From the NCBI GenBank assembly GCA_024347235.1, contig AP025283.1, positions 4,712,001 through 4,776,000 on the forward strand: a stretch of DNA of 64,000 bases, in the 5' to 3' direction. Numbering within the stretch: the first letter of the stretch is position 1; the number at the start of each line of letters is the position of its first letter. This DNA is from Aliamphritea spongicola. GTDB lineage: Bacteria > Pseudomonadota > Gammaproteobacteria > Pseudomonadales > Balneatricaceae. The notes beneath the pieces are model-generated. The model was given only the letters and a program-made list of their open reading frames with translations. It ran no database searches and was not told the DNA's origin. This document shows, in pieces, positions 21,502 to 30,426 of the stretch. A program made the position numbers and the translations under genes.

Positions 21502-21792
21502 ATGTTCATCGTATCCATCAGTTATCAGCGCCCGCTCAGCGAAATCGAAATCTACCTTGAAGAGCATATCGCCTTTCTGAACCATCATTATGCCAACGGT
21601 ACCTTTCTGGCATCCGGGCCAAAACAGCCCCGCACCGGCGGTGTGATTCTGGCGACCGCACCGACCAGAGAAGCACTGGAAGCGATTCTTGAGGAAGATC
21701 CGTTCAAGCGTGAACAGCTGGCCGCTTACGAAATTACCGCATGGCTGGCCAACCGAAGCGCACCGGGGCTGGAATTGTTACTGAACGCATAA
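21502..21792 (+). CDS. YciI family protein
   Basis: 96 residues in an unbroken frame, ATG after CAGGAAG. The fold family is that of YciI/YCII ferredoxin-like small proteins: MFIVSISYQRPL, RPLSEIEIYLEEHIAFL with the conserved His of the active-site pair, GTFLASGPKQPRTGGVILA and EEDPFKREQLAAYEITAW. The family includes small dehydrochlorinase-like and muconolactone isomerase-like enzymes; the specific substrate is unknown. It sits after the gshA terminator and probably has its own promoter. Confidence 0.85.
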   Translation: MFIVSISYQRPLSEIEIYLEEHIAFLNHHYANGTFLASGPKQPRTGGVILATAPTREALEAILEEDPFKREQLAAYEITAWLANRSAPGLELLLNA

Positions 21793-21798
21793 ATCATT

Positions 21799-22092
21799 TC
21801 ACCAATGAGTCACCCAGCGCCCCAGGCGAATAATCTTGCGCCAGCAATAGCCCATCAGCCCCGGGAATAACCGGGGAAAACAAACACCGACAAACACTAA
21901 CGCCCCCAGTAATATCCAGAAGCCACTGCCTGTCAGGTATAAGCCGCCGGCAGTGGCATCCGGATTCTCCAACGCCCAGTCACGGTTCAGACCGAACCAC
22001 AACAACAGTGCCGTGGGTACCGAAAACACCACGCTGGCGAACAAATTCATAATAAAACCGATAACCGGCCCTTCTTCCCTGTTCCCTGCCAT
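21799..22092 (-). CDS. Small integral membrane protein
   Basis: 97 residues, unbroken, not recognised beyond being a two-helix membrane protein: IGFIMNLFASVVFSVPTALLLWF and GSGFWILLGALVFVGVCFPRLFPGL, with a basic end CWRKIIRLGRWVTHW. ATG at 22092 follows GGAGAGGGTA. It converges tail-to-tail with the yciI gene with only 6 bases between stops. Confidence 0.65.
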   Translation of the reverse strand: MAGNREEGPVIGFIMNLFASVVFSVPTALLLWFGLNRDWALENPDATAGGLYLTGSGFWILLGALVFVGVCFPRLFPGLMGYCWRKIIRLGRWVTHW

Positions 22093-22126
22093 TACCCTCT
22101 CCTGACTACTCTGTTTCAGCTACAGC

Positions 22127-22997
22127 TTAGCTCACCTCTTCCAGTAACCAGTCTTTAAACACTTTGGCTGCTTTACTCAGCGGGCTGTCCTGCCGGTGGG
22201 TCAGGTAATAACTTTCGGTACTGCCCACGTAATCCTCCAGCGGTGCCACTAGCTGCCCGGCGGCTACCTGTGGGGCAACGATCTCGTCATAACTCAGACA
22301 GATGCCACAGTCCGCTACCGCCATTGCAACAGTGGTCGCGGCACTGTCCATTTTATGAATCAGGGGCTGCTCTTCATGCTGTAAACCGTACTGTGCCAGC
22401 CAGGCATGCCAGTTCTGCTGATTACCGATGACATTCAGCAGCGGCCAGTTCAGTACATCCGCTGTCTGATTAATTTCAGCGGCCATCTGCGGGCTGCAAT
22501 ACGGCCGCAGGCGGGGCATGATCAACCGGGTAAAATCCAGCTCCGGCCAGTCGCCGGTACCATGACGTAAAGACAGCTCTGCTGTACCGGCGGTAAACTC
22601 GCTGTCCCAGTTGGCATTAATAATTCTCAGGCTTAAACCGGGATATTCATCAGTAAATTTTTAATGCGCGGCGCCAGCCAGAGAATGCCAAAGGCGGTAT
22701 TGACCTCGATGGTGACTTCACCGTCTTTCAGCGGCGAGAAGATATCCGAGGTCCCCGCTGCAACTCCTGCAGGGCTCCCTGTACCACCGGCAGATAGGCC
22801 CGGCCCCGTTTGGTCAGGCTGATCTGCCGGGGCATACGGTTAAACAGCGGCTCCCAGATTATCTTCCAGCAGACGGATCTGCTGACTGACCGCCGACTGG
22901 GTCATATTCAGCTCCCGGGCTGCCACGGTAAAGTTCAGCTCCCGGGCGGCAACTTCGAAGGTTCTCAACCAGTTCAAAGGGGTAATTTAACCGGCAT
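22127..22997 (-). CDS. LysR family regulator (GcvA-like)
   Basis: About 290 residues. The DNA-binding domain reads LNWLRTFEVAAREL, NFTVAARELNMTQSAVSQQIRLLE, then PLFNRMPRQISLTKRG. This wording (LRTFEVAAR, MTQSAVSQQIR) is typical of the GcvA-like LysR group. The effector domain ends with LPLLNVIGNQQNWHAWL (partly) and GICLSYDEIVAPQVAAGQLV. Divergent from the gamma-butyrobetaine hydroxylase gene 204 bases away, so it is likely its regulator. Badly broken: frameshifts near 22980, 22850, 22760, 22660 and 22530. Start ATG at 22997 is inferred. Confidence 0.8.
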
Positions 22998-23201
22998 ATC
23001 TGTCTCTGTATTCGGCTCTGTGGCACAGTTATTTTGCGTTGTTTAAGGGTACCATTAGCTGGGCTTATGGTGACCCCCATATTCATCGTTTGTCGTTTTT
23101 CAGCAGCCCATTATCATTTGCAGCCTGTCGCTCACAATGTACATACCAGACGCATTTGAGCCAGTTTTCGGATTTGCATAATAATATACGGGCACACTTC
23201 T

Positions 23202-24356
23202 ATGTTAGACGGTACACCAACAGCCGGCGGGGCAACCGACAGCCGCATCGCCAATATCACCCAGCAACCACGCAGCCTGAACATTGAATGGGATGACGGC
23301 CGGCACGCCAGTTTCCACTTCCTCTGGTTACGGGATAACTGCCCAAGCGGCTTCCACGCTGATACTCAGGAACGTACCTTTGATCAGTTGTCTGTCACGG
23401 CTGACATTCATCCGCTGGCCATCGATTACGATGCCGACACCCTGAACATCGACTGGTCTGAAGGCGAGCACCGCAGCACTTTCTGCCAACAGTGGCTACG
23501 CAGCCACGCCTACTCCGGTAACCTTCGCCAGCGTCAGAGCTCTACATACCAGAGCTGGAACAACAGCTTCATTAATAACATTCCGGAAGCCGACAACGGC
23601 GACATCATGCAGGACGACAAAGCCCTGTTTGACTGGATGACCGCCCTGGACCGTGACGGCCTGGCCATTGTCCGCAACATGCCGATCACCGACGAAGCGG
23701 TAGTAGATGTAGCCCAGCGCATCGATTACCTGCGCCGCACCAACTTCGGGGTGACCTTCAATGTGATCTCGGTACCGAACCCGATTAACCTGGCGTACAC
23801 CTCCATCGCCCTGCCACTGCACACCGACCTGGCCAACCAGGAAGTCCCGCCGGGCTACCAGTTCCTGCACTGCCTGGCGAACGACAGTGAAGGCGGCGCA
23901 TCCGTTTTTGTTGACGGACTGCGGGTGCTGGAAGACCTGCGCGGCGAATGCCCGGAAGATTTCCGCCTGCTGGCAGAACATGCCATCCCGTTCCGTTTCC
24001 ACGATGAAGGCCACGACATCCGCCAGCATCATCCGGTGATCAACCTGAACACCTTTGGCGAAATTGTTGAGATTAAATACAACGCTCACCTGGCGGATAT
24101 TTTCGACCTGCCGGAAGAGATCATGCATGAATACTACCTGGCCTACCGTAACCTGATGGGCCGTCTGCGCGATCCCCGTTACACCATCAAACTGATGCTC
24201 AACGGCGGCGACATGGTAGTCTTCGATAACCGTCGGGTCATGCACGGCCGTGATGAGTTTGATCCGAGCACCGGCACCCGCCACCTGCGCGGCTGCTACG
24301 TAGACCGGTCTGAATTCCAGAGCCGCCTGCGGGTACTGGGCCAGAAATACGCCTGA
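23202..24356 (+). CDS. Gamma-butyrobetaine hydroxylase (dioxygenase)
   Basis: 384 residues, unbroken. The N-terminal DUF971-type zinc-binding domain (LNIEWDDGRHASFHFLWLRDNCPS) is followed by a TauD/TfdA Fe(II)/2-oxoglutarate dioxygenase domain. The iron facial triad is visible: His-X-Asp in ALPLHTDLANQE and the distal His in RRVMHGRDEFD, with Arg of TRHLRGCYVD for 2-oxoglutarate. NFGVTFNVISVPNPINLAYT is typical of gamma-butyrobetaine dioxygenase. It hydroxylates gamma-butyrobetaine to L-carnitine. A LysR gene is divergent upstream, and a BCCT transporter 10 kb away could supply substrate. A related trimethyllysine-type activity cannot be excluded. Confidence 0.88.
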   Translation: MLDGTPTAGGATDSRIANITQQPRSLNIEWDDGRHASFHFLWLRDNCPSGFHADTQERTFDQLSVTADIHPLAIDYDADTLNIDWSEGEHRSTFCQQWLRSHAYSGNLRQRQSSTYQSWNNSFINNIPEADNGDIMQDDKALFDWMTALDRDGLAIVRNMPITDEAVVDVAQRIDYLRRTNFGVTFNVISVPNPINLAYTSIALPLHTDLANQEVPPGYQFLHCLANDSEGGASVFVDGLRVLEDLRGECPEDFRLLAEHAIPFRFHDEGHDIRQHHPVINLNTFGEIVEIKYNAHLADIFDLPEEIMHEYYLAYRNLMGRLRDPRYTIKLMLNGGDMVVFDNRRVMHGRDEFDPSTGTRHLRGCYVDRSEFQSRLRVLGQKYA

Positions 24357-24380
24357 TACCACCGCTGAGCAACGCTGAAT

Positions 24381-24417
24381 AACGCCGCGTCAGGGTTTTC
24401 CTGCCGCGGCGTTTTTA
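24381..24417 (+). terminator. Terminator after gamma-butyrobetaine hydroxylase
   Basis: AACGCCGCG and CGCGGCGTT pair around a 15-base loop, followed by TTTT. Confidence 0.85.
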
Positions 24418-24536
24418 CGTCACAGACACTCTGAATCACCCTCTGGCACAAAAATTCCCTGTTTTTCTGATTCTGCGGTAACCTAACGCCGCTGTAAGAG
24501 TCATACCTGCATATCTGAAGCTTTCAAGGAATTGTT

Positions 24537-25219
24537 ATGTTCTCCCGATACACCTCCGCCTTTATTCTGGGCAGTATGGCCCTGCTACTGAGTGCCTGCA
24601 GCAGCCAGCCGGATATCAGTAACACGCCACAACCACTGGACGGCAGCTGTGACTATGACCGCCGTACCCTGCTGGCACAGTTACCGGCGCTGGCCATCGA
24701 GGTAAACGGTGAAACCGAACTGCAGAGCGCGAACAATGAATATATCAGCGTGCCGGCCGGACAACTGAAAGCCTACCCGAAAGCCCGTTACTTTGAACTG
24801 GACGTCAGCACCCGTATTGGCGGTGACTGCCAGCCCACCCGGGTCCACAGCATCGCCCCGCTGCAGATCGACAACCTGGACATTGCCCCCAGCGACAGCC
24901 GGCTCTACCAGAGCAGTGCGGTGCTGAAAGCCGCCAAAGCCTGCCTGGCGGAGTACTCCCTGAGCTTCTGTCGGGAAAACGGCCTGATCAGCACCGAAGA
25001 TCAGGAGCAGGCCAGCCTGATACGCCAGAGTCAGCCAAGACTACTGCGTCAATGCTCGGTGGATACCCTCACAACCCTCCGGTCTGAGTTAACCACCGCA
25101 GCCGGCGATGCCGGCTACCTGATCTGCTCACCGGGGCTGGACAGCGACGAAATTGCTATCCAGATCAAAGCCTCCGGCGTGCCTCCGGCAGCGTCTACAG
25201 AGCCCTGGAAGCCCGCTGA
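24537..25219 (+). CDS. Putative lipoprotein
   Basis: About 227 residues, family not recognised. ATG after AAGGA. Lipobox MALLLSACSS, so it should be lipid-anchored at the Cys near residue 21. Then a secreted domain with four further Cys (GSCDYDRRTLLAQLPAL, KACLAEYSLSFCRENG, LRQCSVDTL, YLICSPG) that may form disulphides. The literal frame runs past 25219. Losing one base near 25185 explains this: the alternative frame gives GSVYRALEAR and a TGA at 25217-25219. Followed by an MFS transporter gene about 140 bases on. Confidence 0.7.
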
Positions 25220-25357
25220 TATCAGCCCTTCAAAAACACATCGAATTTCCTGCGGTCAGCCATCGAATTTATTGATAGCTGGCCAGCGGGATTTGATTGA
25301 CAGAACAAAAGCTTAGGGCATAAAGTCGCGGAAAAACGCCCTAAGGAATTGCACTCA

Positions 25358-27261
25358 ATGACGGCGACGCTGATCTCCCTGATATCCCTCTTTCTGAGCG
25401 GATTTATCATGAATCTGGGTCACGGCCTGAATAACATTCTGGTCCCTACCCGCCTCAGCTCTGAAGGTATCAGTGCCGACAGTATCGGTCTGGTCATGGC
25501 CATGTTTTCGGTCGGCCTGCTGCTGGGTGGACTGTATGCCAGACGGCTGTTAATCCGGGTGGGTCATATCCGCCTTTATGCCGCCAGTGCCGCCCTCGGC
25601 GCCATGAGTATTCTGGTTTGTTTCCTGTGGCTCAACGAATGGGTCTGGGGCGCGATGCGCATCATCATCGGCTTCAGCATCGCCGCTACCAACATCGTAG
25701 CGGATGGCTGGCTGAGCGAACGGGCCACCAGTAAAACCCGCTCGCGGATTCTGGCCACCAACCAGACCGTGGTGCTGTCTGCCATGTTCCTCGGCTCCTT
25801 CCTGATCAACTTTGGCGAAGTGAATCAGGCAGAACTGTATATCATTGCCGGCCTGCTGTTCTGCGGCGGCCTGCTGCCTATCGCCATGAGCCGGGTATCC
25901 GCCCCGGAAGTGGATGACACCCCACGGATGCCACTGTTTGATCTGAGCAAAACCTCCCCGGTGGGCGTTATGTCCGTACTGATGTGCGGCCTGTTGCTGG
26001 GCTCCATGCTCAGCATGCTCGCGGTATACGCAGAGAGTAAAGGCATCAGCGGCGTTAATCTGTCGATGCTGATCGGCTCCGCCATCATGGGCGGCTTTGC
26101 CCTGCAGTTCCCGGTGGGCTACCTGGCAGACCGTTTTGACCGCCGCTCAGTGATGCTGCTGATCGTGCTGGTCTCCATGGTACTGATTGCGCTGGTGCCG
26201 TTCAGTGTGGAACTGGACCTGTTTATCGCCACCCTCATTTTAGTGGGCCTGAGCAGCGGCATCATGGCGGCCCTCTACCCGCTGGGGGTCTCTGAAACCT
26301 TCGACCGCCTGCAGCAAAATCAGATGACCGCTGCCATGGGCACCATGATGATTATCTACGCCATTGGCGGAACACTGGGGCCAACCGCCGCCGGTTTTAT
26401 CATGGAAAATGCCGGCGATAACTACTTCTTTGCCATGCTGGCGATTCTGCACGCGGTCTTCGCCCTGTTTATTTTCTACCGTTCCAAAGTACGGCCATCC
26501 ATTCCTGTCGATCAGCAGGAAGCATTCGTGCCACAGGGGCAACCGGTATGGTCAGTGCCGATCTCGATCCCCGGACCGAATACACCGACACCGCACCGGA
26601 AATCAGCCCCGCTGCTCAAACCGCGATGGATATGGCCACCCACCATCCGGAACTGGCCATCGACATGGTTATGCTGATCGCCAAAGCCAATCCGGAACAG
26701 GTCAACGAAGTGGCCGGTGCAGTCGCAACGGTAGAGGGTATCGACGTCACAGAACTGTATAACCGCCTCAACGAACTGACTCCCGAACAGGATACCGAAC
26801 TGGCGCAAAGCATCATCGCCGCCTCCACCGAAGCCCCTGCTGAGCTGGTCAGTGCAGTATTTGAAGAAGCAGAATCAGAAGACATACCGGAACTGGCCGC
26901 CTCCATGGCAGAAGCCGCACCGGAACAGACAATGGAAATCATCGAAGCGGCCACCGAAGCCGTACTGGAAGACGACAATCCGGAAGCCGTGGTGGAAATT
27001 GCCGAAGCCTACCTGAGCAACGTCTCCGACAGTCTTGAAGACATGCGCTACGCCGACCGTCTGGCGGATGAAAGTGAGCAGAACGTCACCGACATGGTCT
27101 CAATGATCGCTGAGAAAGCCCCGGAACAGGCCATGGATGTGGCCACCGCTGCGGTGGAAGCCGTCCCGGAAAGTGCCTCAGACGTGGTGGAAGTGCTCCA
27201 TGAACATGACGCCATTGATGACCTGGTATCTGATCTGAAAGACCGGCCGGAACCGTCATAA
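25358..27261 (+). CDS. MFS transporter with long acidic C-terminal helical-repeat tail
   Basis: About 634 residues if one frameshift near 26540 is repaired. Residues 1-390 are a 12-helix MFS permease of the YcaD-like group (LGHGLNNILVPTRLSSEGIS, MFSVGLLLGGLYARRLL, VADGWLSERATSKTRSRILA, PVGYLADRFDRRSVML). Residues 400-634 are an unusual cytoplasmic tail of about 235 residues, rich in Glu/Ala, with repeating units such as HPELAIDMVMLIAKANPEQ, AAPEQTMEIIEAATEAV and KAPEQAMDVATAAVEAVPE. An internal ATG at 26548 has no ribosome site, so a fused protein is more likely than two genes. Start ATG at 25358 follows AAGGA. Substrate unknown. Confidence 0.8.
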
Positions 27262-27293
27262 CAAGCTATTAGCCGGGCAGATCAGCTGTCCGG

Positions 27294-28148
27294 TTAGTCC
27301 TGAATACAGTCGAAAAACGCCGCCACATGCGGATTCTGGCGGCCGTTTTTCAGGCAGACCACCTCATCCCAGTTAACCGCCTCCATACCGGCCACCGGCA
27401 CCGCACGGACCCGCGGGTCCTGATTCACCTCACGGTTATACAGAAACCCCACACCCATCTTGCGCACCACCGCTTCAAATACCGCCTCCCGGCTACCCAT
27501 CACCAGCCCGGGCTGAACACTCAGCCCACGCTCCGCCAGAGCTGACGCCAGTTTTTGCTGAGTATTCGAACCCTGTTCGCGAAAAATCAGCACCTCTTCA
27601 CACAACTGCTCCAGCGTCAGTGACGCCGCACCGACAAGAGGATGATCCGCCGGTAACAGCGCCATCAGGCTCTGCCTGGCGGCCAGTTGCTTATGCACCC
27701 GCTGATGCGCCGGCGACCCCGCCAGCACCGCCACATCTACCTGTAAATTCAGCAAATTCAGCCAGGTCTGTTCCGCATTGGAAAACAGGGTTTCCACCTT
27801 AATCTGCGGGTATCTGCTGCGAAATTCGGCGATCAGGTCCAGTGCCACATGAGGGCCATCGGCACCGATCACCAAACTGCCCGTATGCCGGCTGTCCGGC
27901 GACAGCAACTGCCGGGCCTCCGCCTCCGCCCGAAACATCTGCCGGGTGACAGCAAACAGTTCCTGCCCCTGTGCAGACAACTCCAGCCGGTGACCGGCTT
28001 TGCGGAACAGCACCTTGCCGCTGTCCGCCTCCAGCGCCTTAAGCTGCACACTCACCGCCGGCTGGGTCAGGCTGAGACGCTCCGCCGCATCCTGAACGGA
28101 TCCCGTCAGGGCCACTGCGTGGAAGGCTTTAAGCTGCGCATGGGTCAT
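27294..28148 (-). CDS. LysR family transcriptional regulator
   Basis: 284 residues, unbroken. N-terminal helix-turn-helix (LKAFHAVALTGSVQDAAERLSLTQPAVSVQLKALE), then a periplasmic-binding-like effector domain (GSLVIGADGPHVALDLIAEF, DVAVLAGSP, LLPADHPL, EVLIFREQGSNTQQ, VGFLYNREV). Start chosen at the ATG at 28148, giving the usual MTHAQLKAFHAVA opening. Divergent from the ureidoglycolate lyase-like gene with 144 bases between starts, so it probably controls that gene. The effector is unknown. Confidence 0.9.
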   Translation of the reverse strand: MTHAQLKAFHAVALTGSVQDAAERLSLTQPAVSVQLKALEADSGKVLFRKAGHRLELSAQGQELFAVTRQMFRAEAEARQLLSPDSRHTGSLVIGADGPHVALDLIAEFRSRYPQIKVETLFSNAEQTWLNLLNLQVDVAVLAGSPAHQRVHKQLAARQSLMALLPADHPLVGAASLTLEQLCEEVLIFREQGSNTQQKLASALAERGLSVQPGLVMGSREAVFEAVVRKMGVGFLYNREVNQDPRVRAVPVAGMEAVNWDEVVCLKNGRQNPHVAAFFDCIQD

Positions 28149-28292
28149 TCCGTCACCTGGCTGTAAAAATAAATTTATAAATTTGTTAACGGCATTGTTT
28201 TGACCACCGCCGCCGGCCTGCGGCATAAATACCCCGTGACTTATCGCAACCGGCCAACACCACAATAAAAGACCGACGAGAGCAGCCCAACA

Positions 28293-28951
28293 ATGAACGA
28301 TACTTCAGCCCCAAACTATATCTTTGAAGCCAGTGAGAAACCAACCCGCCCGCTGCATCAGGTGCCCCTGATTGTTGCCACGGAAGAATCCGTTAAAGGC
28401 TACGGCTGTCTGGTGGATGATCCGGATAATTTTGAAATCGAAATCGTCCGCTGGCCGGCACAGGGCTGGCGCCCGGTGGATGAAGGCACCGGCGACGAAG
28501 CCGGCTGGGTAGAAGGTGTCTTCCACGGCGAATGGCGCGGCGACATCCTCCACGGCAGCAATGAAGCGGTGAACGGTGAATATGTGCTGGGCTGGTCCTG
28601 CGACCCGCAACAGGCCCAGAGTGATGTCGCCAGCGTCCCCGGGATCAGGTGCTGCTCTGGCACATGAATTATCACCCGGACGGCGGGCAGATGTTCTATC
28701 CATTGGATAACAAGCCGTTTGTAGTGCCGGTGGCATTACCCGGCGATGATCTCACCCCGGATAAGGTGGTAGCGTTCTGGTGTGATGGCAGCCGTGGGTT
28801 GTATATCCATCCAAATATCTGGCACGAGGGTATTTTCCCGGCTGAAGATAAACAGCGTTTTCAGGACCGCCAGGGACGGGTTCATGCGCGGGTGAGTTGT
28901 GACATAGGGGAGGAGTTTGGGGTTTATCTATCAGTTCCTCTGAAACTGTGA
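28293..28951 (+). CDS. Ureidoglycolate lyase-like (AllA family) protein
   Basis: About 220 residues after repair of a frameshift near 28645 (CCCGGG run). It has the cupin-like beta layout of the AllA/ureidoglycolate hydrolase family: GYGCLVDDPDNFEIEIVRWPAQGWRPVDEG, VEGVFHGEWRGD, VNGEYVLGW, LLWHMNYHPDGGQMFYPLD, VVPVALPGDDL and the His-containing LYIHPNIWHEGIF near the end. AllA releases urea from ureidoglycolate to give glyoxylate. No other allantoin-pathway gene is in the window, and this longer type may act on a different substrate. Divergent LysR regulator upstream. Confidence 0.65.
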
Positions 28952-29039
28952 TCAGTTAATTCCTCTTTTGATACTGCTAGGGGTATTTGCTGGGGCAAAT
29001 ACCCTGCTAATTCGACGTTTAGTGCTTATCGTTGTTAGT

Positions 29040-29285
29040 GTGCTGATTTTTTATTTCAGATAATCTTTTCGCTTACGCGACTCAAGACCTTTAAACGGCT
29101 AAAGGTCTTAAGAATCTAAAGGCCGCCCCACTACTCGCCTGGCTTCGCCAGGTTCCTGCGTGTTTCGCGAGCAACAGGCCTCCTGAAAACTCGACCGCTT
29201 CGCGCTCTCAAACAATTCATCCGGCTTATCTGTTACTCGCTGCAATACTCGGCTTCGCAGAAGGGGATCATCAGCCCGTGCCAAC
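29040..29285 (-). repeat. Structured interspersed repeat, copy 1
   Basis: About 246 nt, read on the minus strand from GTTGGCAC to AATCAGCAC. It shares the exact block GGGGCGGCCTTTAGATTC and TTAAGACCTTTAGCCG with copy 2. Hairpins seen in order: a long outer stem GCGAGTAACAG / CTGTTGCTCGC; CCTGGC-GAAG-CCAGG; AAGACCTTTA / TAAAGGTCTT; TCGC-GTAA-GCGA. It sits 88 bases beyond the stop of the ureidoglycolate lyase-like gene, facing it. No conserved reading frame is shared between copies. Confidence 0.82.
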
Positions 29286-29441
29286 GGAGAGGATTGATGT
29301 ATATCTATGGATTTCAAAGGTTTCGCTACGTATAGTCGATAGCAGATAACAGCATTAATTACCCACTCAATGCTTTCTCATCACCTAATCTAATGCGCCA
29401 AATAGCGCTACGGCTTTAACCATTTAAACTAAGGAAAGTTA

Positions 29442-30044
29442 ATGAAAGCTATTTACGCAATTGTATCCATACTCACCCTATCAGGCTGCGTTGCTACTCC
29501 ATCATTATCACCCAAAGTAGAATGGATTTCAAAAACGAATATTGATGAATTTACTGATAAACAAACATGCTCAGTAACGGTTGGTAGCCTCTATAGTCAA
29601 AACTCAGTTTACACGTACAACAATCACTATTATCCGTATATTGATGTTGTAAACGGTAAAGCTCGAGTTGGAATAAGAAGCGGGGAAAATTAAAATTCCT
29701 GTAGGCGATGTCCAAATAAGAATTGATAGCAACAAAGCCTGGACGATTAGCTCAAGCGAAACACCTTTAGATTACGTTCCTGAAGGAACAATGAGCTCTA
29801 TTGATGCATACGCAAAGAATCTACCTAAGCAGAATCAAGCACTTTTGAAAGATACGTATAAAACTACTATGGAAACTGCTGTCAAAGCGATGTCTCCTTT
29901 ACAGCTACAACAGGAAATAAAGCCAAAAACATTCTCCGTGAAATGCTCACTGGGGAAGTCATTAAATATCGGACGATTGGTCTTAACCAAGCAGCCTCAT
30001 CAACAGGTGAGTATAAACTAGGGAATCACTCAAAACTGCTCTGA
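29442..30044 (+). CDS. Putative lipoprotein in low-GC patch
   Basis: About 201 residues after repair of frameshifts near 29685 (GGGG run; restores RSGGKIKIPVGD) and 29905 (restores TGNKAKNILREMLTGEV). ATG after AAGGAAAG. Short lipoprotein signal with lipobox LTLSGCVA. The rest contains YTYNNHYYPYIDVVNGK, VQIRIDSNKAWTISSSE and an ending EYKLGNHSKLL. The family is not recognised. The base composition is clearly more AT-rich than the neighbours, and the gene lies between two inverted copies of the structured repeat, which suggests transfer as a unit. Confidence 0.6.
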
Positions 30045-30145
30045 AGCAGTGTGGAGTAGATATAGACCAAGAAGCCTAATCTTTCATTTATCTTAAGATC
30101 TAACATGGGGTAGCTCTTTCCTTTTTCCTAAACGCCCCACCTGCA

Positions 30146-30387
30146 GTTGGCACCCGCTTCCCCTTATGCGCAGCTGAGCAATGCAGGCATTGAATGATCA
30201 GCAGCGCAAACTGTTTGAAGGAGCGGAGCGACTGAGTTTTGTGCTGCCATTCAATGGCGAAACGCGCAGGGCACCCGGCGTAGCCGGGCAAGCATTGGGG
30301 CGGCCTTTAGATTCTTAAGACCTTTAGCCGTTTAAAGGTCTTGAGTCGACGAAGTCGAAAAGATTATCTGAATTAATAATTCAGCAC
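30146..30387 (+). repeat. Structured interspersed repeat, copy 2
   Basis: About 242 nt, GTTGGCAC to ATTCAGCAC, plus orientation, so inverted relative to copy 1. Hairpins: outer stem CATTGAATG / CATTCAATG (different sequence from copy 1 but still paired); CCCGGC-GTAG-CCGGG; AAGACCTTTA / TAAAGGTCTT; TCGAC-GAA-GTCGA; and CTGAATTA / TAATTCAG at the very end. The 3' end faces the stop codon of the diguanylate cyclase gene, 39 bases away. Confidence 0.82.
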
Positions 30388-30426
30388 TGAAACAGAGAAA
30401 AACTTACGACAAGAAATACAAAACCA

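Noticed and set aside
23021-23038. TGGCAC followed by TTGCG before gamma-butyrobetaine hydroxylase, as a sigma54 promoter
   Set aside because: GG-to-GC spacing is 12 rather than 10 bases, and no sigma54 activator gene is adjacent.
23496-24362. A 288-codon minus-strand frame opposite gamma-butyrobetaine hydroxylase
   Set aside because: Antisense shadow caused by codon bias; no domain and no start signal.
26548-27261. The acidic tail after the MFS transporter as a separate gene
   Set aside because: No ribosome site before the internal ATG, and one missing base joins it to the permease frame.
29108-29317. A 69-codon frame inside repeat copy 1 as a gene
   Set aside because: It is not kept in copies 2 and 3, which carry stops in the matching frame; structure, not coding, is conserved.
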